Made by a program: the position numbers and the translations under genes. The notes beneath the pieces were generated by a model that worked only from the letters and a program-made list of their open reading frames with translations, made no database searches and had not been told where the DNA came from. Positions 60,985 through 64,000 of a stretch of DNA of 64,000 nt are shown one piece after another. The DNA is taken from the NCBI GenBank assembly GCA_937974195.1, contig CALJIC010000011.1, forward strand, positions 1 to 64,000, read 5' to 3'. Source of the stretch: an uncultured Roseiflexaceae bacterium. GTDB taxonomy: Bacteria; Chloroflexota; Chloroflexia; Chloroflexales; Roseiflexaceae. Numbering within the stretch: the first letter of the stretch is position 1; each line of letters begins with the position of its first letter.

Positions 60985-61653
60985 ATGCTGCTAGCGATAG
61001 ATACCTCCACCGCCCACACCGGCCTGGCCTGCTACGACGCGCGCGGCCTCGTGGCGGAGTGCGTCTGGCACTCGGGGCGCGACCACACCGCCCAGCTCCT
61101 GCCGCAGCTCACGATGCTGCTGCGCCACACCGGGCGGAGCCGGGAGGAGATCTCGGCGGTGGCCGTGGCCCTGGGGCCGGGGAGCTGGAGCGGCCTGCGG
61201 GTCGGGCTGAGCACCGCCAAGGGATTCGCCCTGGCGCGCGACCTGCCGATCCTGGGGATTGGAACGCTGGATGTCCTGGCCTACCAGCAGGCGCGGCCGG
61301 GCATGCCGGTCTACCCGCTCATCCGGCTCGGCCGCGAGCGCTACGCCGTCGCGGCGTACGGGGTCGGCGACGCCGAGCGCCGGGCGGCGAAGCCGCGCAA
61401 CACCACGCTGCTCGAGCTCTGCGCCGAGATCGGCGGCCAGGCGCTGTTCTGCGGCGACATCGACGGCGACGTCCAGGAGGTGCTGCGCGGCCAGCTTGGC
61501 GACCGCGCCCGCTTCCCGACGCCGGCCGCCAACCAGCGCCGCCCCGGCTTCCTGGCCGAGCTGGCGTGGCGCCGGCTCCAGGCCGGGGACGTCGACGACG
61601 TCGCGACGCTCGAGCCGATCTACCTCGGACAGCCGGTGAAGACCGTGGCCTGA
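60985..61653 (+). CDS. tsaB: tRNA threonylcarbamoyladenosine biosynthesis protein TsaB
   Basis: 222 residues. Non-catalytic partner of TsaD in t6A synthesis; ASKHA fold. LLAIDTSTAHTGLACYD at the N terminus, HTAQLLPQLTMLLRHTG near 31, and AVALGPGSWSGLRVGLSTAKGFA near 58 are typical (the GPGSFTGLR-type motif reads GPGSWSGLR). The C-terminal half is shorter than in many homologues but complete. Starts two bases after the tsaE stop, so it is translated from the same mRNA. The tsaD and tsaC genes are not in the window. Confidence 0.94.
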   Translation: MLLAIDTSTAHTGLACYDARGLVAECVWHSGRDHTAQLLPQLTMLLRHTGRSREEISAVAVALGPGSWSGLRVGLSTAKGFALARDLPILGIGTLDVLAYQQARPGMPVYPLIRLGRERYAVAAYGVGDAERRAAKPRNTTLLELCAEIGGQALFCGDIDGDVQEVLRGQLGDRARFPTPAANQRRPGFLAELAWRRLQAGDVDDVATLEPIYLGQPVKTVA

Positions 61654-61672
61654 CTCACAAGGACTTGCCTCG

Positions 61673-63439
61673 ATGACACTGCGCGCGCTGAGGATCTCAC
61701 TCGCCACCGGCAGCTCGCAGCTCGAAGCGCTGCCGCGGGACGTCTCAAACAACTACCTCGGCGGACGCGGCGCAGCCGCCTGGCTGCTCGCGACGAGCCT
61801 CGACCCAGACACCGGCCCGCTCTCGCCCGACAACCTGCTGATCTTCAGCGCGGGGCCGCTCGCCGGGGTCTCCCCGATCGCCTCCGGCGGCTTCGTGGTG
61901 ACCACGCGCTCGCCGCTCACCCGCTCGATCGCTCACTCGTGGGGGCTCGGCGGCTGGGGCGCGGCGCTGCGGCGGGCCGGGTATGATCTGCTGGCGGTCA
62001 CCGGCCAGAGCCCGGAGTGGTGTGTCATTCAGATCGACGGCGAGCAGGTGCGGCTCCTTCCGGCGCAGCATCTGCTCGGCCTGGACACGGTGGCGACGGC
62101 GCAGGCCATCCGCGGGCAGCTGGGCGACGACTTCCTGACGGTGTGCGTCGGGCCGGCCGGCGAGGCGGGCGTGGCCTACGCGAGCATCGTCGGCGAGGGC
62201 GCGTACCCGGCTGAGCCGGCGGGCACCGGGGCCGTGATGGCCGCCAAGCGCATCAAGGCGATCGCCGTGCGCGGCACCGCGTCCCTCGCGCCGGCCGACC
62301 GGACGCGGGCGGAGGCGGTGGCGGCGAGCATCCGGCGGCGGATCGCCGGGAGCGAGGTGGCGGCGGGCGTGCGCCAGGCCGGCAGCCTGTACTTCCTCAG
62401 CCACGCCGATCGGCTCGGCGCGCTGACGAGCCGCAACGGGCAGGACAGCCAGGCGCCGCAGATCCAGCAGCTGGCGCGCATCGCGCTCGCGCAGCAGGGG
62501 AAGCGCGCGCCGCGCGGCTGCGAGGGCTGCCCGCTGCCCTGCCACAGCGCCTTCGTGCGCAAAAACGGCGAGCCGATCGCCTACCCGGAGCTCGAGGCGC
62601 TGGCGGGCTTCGGCGCCCGCTGCGGCATCAGCAGCCCGGACGCGGTGATCGTCGCCAACGACCTGTGTCTGCGCCTGGGGCTGGACGTGGTCGAGACGAG
62701 CGCGGCGCTGGCGTTCATGATGGAGTGCCAGCAGGAGGGGCTGAGCACCGCCGGCACGCTCAGCTGGGGCGACAGCGACGCGCTGGTGGGGGCGATCCGG
62801 CGCCTGGGGCAGCGGCACGAGAAGCGCGATGTGCTCTCGCTGGGCGTGGGCGAGATGCAGGAGGTCTTCTGGAACAGCTCGACCTTCGCGCCGCAGGCGA
62901 AGGGGCTGGCGATGCCGGCGCTGGACCCGCGCGCGCTGCACGGGGTGGCGCTGGCGCTTGCGACGGCGCCGATCGGCGGGGACTACCGCTACTCCATGTT
63001 CTACGAGGAGCTGCTGCCGGAGCCGCCGGCATGGCTCTCGAACGACCCGGCGCAGCCGAACGCTGTGCGCAGCAGGGCGGCGCGCCTGATCTGGCACGAG
63101 CGCTTCGCCGCCGCGCTCGACGCCGCGGGCCTGTGCCGGGACCTGGCGCTGCTCGCGTTCCAGGTGTCGCCGGGCGATCTCGCCGAGCTGCTCGCCGCCG
63201 TGCTCGGCCGGCAGATGAGCGGCGTCGAGCTGGCGAGGCTCGGCGAGCGCATCGTGACGCTCGAGCGTCACCTGGCCACGCGCTTCGGCGCCGCGCCCGA
63301 CGGGCTGCCGCAGCGCTGGAGCGGCGCCCCGCTTGACGAGCTGCTGCCCGACTACTACCGCCGCCACGGCTGGTCCGAGACGGGCGTCCCTTCCCCCGCG
63401 CGCCTGGCGGAGCTCGGCATCACCGGCCTGCCGGACTAG
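61673..63439 (+). CDS. Aldehyde ferredoxin oxidoreductase (AOR) family, tungsto/molybdopterin enzyme
   Basis: 588 residues. N domain: NNYLGGRGAAAWLLATSL near 25 and APIASGG-like GVSPIASGGFVVTTRSPLTR near 65 bind pterin. Cluster ligands: RGCEGCPLPCHSAF (CxxCx3C) near 281 and the fourth Cys in DAAGLCRDLAL near 484. Pterin motif in the second half: CGISSPDAVIVANDLCLRLGLDVVETSAALAFMMECQ (around 322-358; position guide). The family oxidises aldehydes or related compounds using tungsten or molybdenum pterin with ferredoxin; the specific substrate is not evident. 19 bases after tsaB, hence probably in the same operon, an odd company. AAGGAC precedes the ATG. Confidence 0.88.
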   Translation: MTLRALRISLATGSSQLEALPRDVSNNYLGGRGAAAWLLATSLDPDTGPLSPDNLLIFSAGPLAGVSPIASGGFVVTTRSPLTRSIAHSWGLGGWGAALRRAGYDLLAVTGQSPEWCVIQIDGEQVRLLPAQHLLGLDTVATAQAIRGQLGDDFLTVCVGPAGEAGVAYASIVGEGAYPAEPAGTGAVMAAKRIKAIAVRGTASLAPADRTRAEAVAASIRRRIAGSEVAAGVRQAGSLYFLSHADRLGALTSRNGQDSQAPQIQQLARIALAQQGKRAPRGCEGCPLPCHSAFVRKNGEPIAYPELEALAGFGARCGISSPDAVIVANDLCLRLGLDVVETSAALAFMMECQQEGLSTAGTLSWGDSDALVGAIRRLGQRHEKRDVLSLGVGEMQEVFWNSSTFAPQAKGLAMPALDPRALHGVALALATAPIGGDYRYSMFYEELLPEPPAWLSNDPAQPNAVRSRAARLIWHERFAAALDAAGLCRDLALLAFQVSPGDLAELLAAVLGRQMSGVELARLGERIVTLERHLATRFGAAPDGLPQRWSGAPLDELLPDYYRRHGWSETGVPSPARLAELGITGLPD

Positions 63440-63495
63440 GGTGCACCACCCCCTCGCGCGCCGTCGTATCTGGAAGCTTAGACACTACCTTTGGA

Positions 63496-63536
63496 AGGCG
63501 TGCAGGTGCCAGCGAGACTGGCGCGCCTGCACGCCT
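63496..63536. terminator. Bidirectional terminator after the AOR gene
   Basis: AGGCGTGCAGG and CCTGCACGCCT, perfect 11 base pairs plus inner GCC/GGC. It lies between convergent genes; the bases 63537-63650 hold no gene. Confidence 0.75.
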
Positions 63537-63650
63537 CGTCCTTCCCTGCCCGTCGGGCGGGCGGAAGCCGGGGGCATCTACCTATGATGCAGACCTACGC
63601 GGATGATATCTTCGCGCCGCTCGACCATGCGGAGGGCGGGCAGCCTCGCC

Positions 63651-64000
63651 TCAGACCTGGCTCTCCCAGACGCGCAGGCCGGTGCGGCTGAGGTAGATCG
63701 GGATCAGCCGGTAGAGCGGGCTGGCCTCGCGGATGGCGCGCGCTAGCCGCCGGCGCTGGCTGGCATCCGGCCCGCACAGCAGCGTGATCGAGCCGCCTTC
63801 GCCCCCGGCGCCATTGACCTTCCAGCCCAGCGCGCCGTGCTCCTGCGCCAGCCCGATCACCGTCTCGGCGTCCGCGCTCACCAGCGAGGGGTGGAGCTCG
63901 CGCTGGGCGGCGGTGTTCTGCACCATGGCCCGCCCGAGCGCGGCAAAGTCCCCGGCGTAGAGGGCGTCGCGCGAGAGCTCCGCCGTGCGGCGGAGGGCCT
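63651..64000 (-). CDS. GHMP-family kinase, C-terminal part (runs off the window)
   Basis: Incomplete at the 5' end: the frame is open to base 64000, and only about 116 C-terminal residues are seen. AGDFAALGRAMVQNTAAQRELHP and WKVNGAGGEGGSITLLCGP (GHMP motif 3, near the end) are typical of sugar kinases of the heptose 7-phosphate/galactokinase type, e.g. D-glycero-D-manno-heptose-7-phosphate kinase-like proteins. Without the ATP-binding motif (outside the window) the substrate cannot be assigned. An internal ATG at 63926 is not a start. Confidence 0.8.
   Translation of the reverse strand, partial: ALRRTAELSRDALYAGDFAALGRAMVQNTAAQRELHPSLVSADAETVIGLAQEHGALGWKVNGAGGEGGSITLLCGPDASQRRRLARAIREASPLYRLIPIYLSRTGLRVWESQV

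Overview
The window looks like a contiguous chromosomal stretch of a high-GC, non-pathogen bacterium, most likely a member of the Chloroflexota (class Chloroflexia; Roseiflexus/Kouleothrix-like). That is an inference from the mixture seen: SMC, RNase Y followed by SpoVS, an archaeal/actinobacterial-type ValS under a T-box, TTG/GTG starts, VanW-type surface protein, a WecA/TagO-type transferase, glucosyl-3-phosphoglycerate synthase, an AOR-family enzyme, and intergenic palindromes of a style common in that phylum. No rRNA, CRISPR, prophage or insertion sequence was seen. One tRNA gene (Gln-TTG) is present.

Layout. 0-7 kb: HAD phosphatase and SMC (minus), divergent from RNase Y and SpoVS. 7.2-13.2 kb: a strong promoter and a complete valine-type T-box leader controlling a membrane EEP-family hydrolase and valS, then pdxH and a ChbG/YdjC deacetylase. 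13.3-17.2 kb: acyl-CoA ligase, RadC, a GAF histidine kinase. 17.5-22.9 kb: VanW protein, a degenerate glycoside-hydrolase-like protein, upp, WecA/TagO-like transferase. 23-27 kb: a 603-residue protein of unknown function, an RlmI-like methyltransferase and a leaderless methyltransferase. 27-32.8 kb: small membrane proteins, family-4 uracil-DNA glycosylase with an 11-codon upstream ORF, RNase J, RimI-like acetyltransferase, a lipoprotein. 32.85-33.7 kb is non-coding and repeat-rich. 33.7-39.2 kb: membrane coiled-coil protein, alpha/beta hydrolase, phasin-like protein, a nucleotidyltransferase fused to a degenerate phosphomannomutase, Mug glycosylase. 39.2-43.4 kb (minus): cdd, CNNM/CorC protein, prs, a C-terminally short GlmU, tRNA-Gln. 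43.5-46.4 kb (minus): a LuxR regulator with a pseudo-receiver and two HtrA-like proteases without signal peptides. 46.6-49.9 kb: AXE1-type esterase, double-GNAT protein, orphan MoxR ATPase. 50-55.4 kb: a GH63-like glucosidase, a GT4 and a UspA-UspA-GT2 fusion resembling glucosyl-3-phosphoglycerate synthase; this is the best candidate for a distinctive pathway (stress-linked glucosylglycerate-type solute metabolism). 55.6-60 kb (minus): a radical-SAM-like protein lacking the iron-sulfur cysteines, a histidine kinase and its OmpR-family regulator. 60.4-63.4 kb: tsaE, tsaB and an AOR-family gene in one operon, then the 3' end of a GHMP kinase running off the window.

Recurring themes. Many promoters have an extended -10 of the form TGCTATAAT/TGCTATACT. 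Several genes appear to begin translation at or next to the predicted transcription start (leaderless). A family of composite GC-rich hairpin repeats sits in at least six intergenic gaps. Several proteins are recognisable members of enzyme families whose key residues are missing (pseudo-receiver, radical SAM, phosphomannomutase half, glycoside hydrolase-like, KMSKS of ValS, acetyltransferase part of GlmU).
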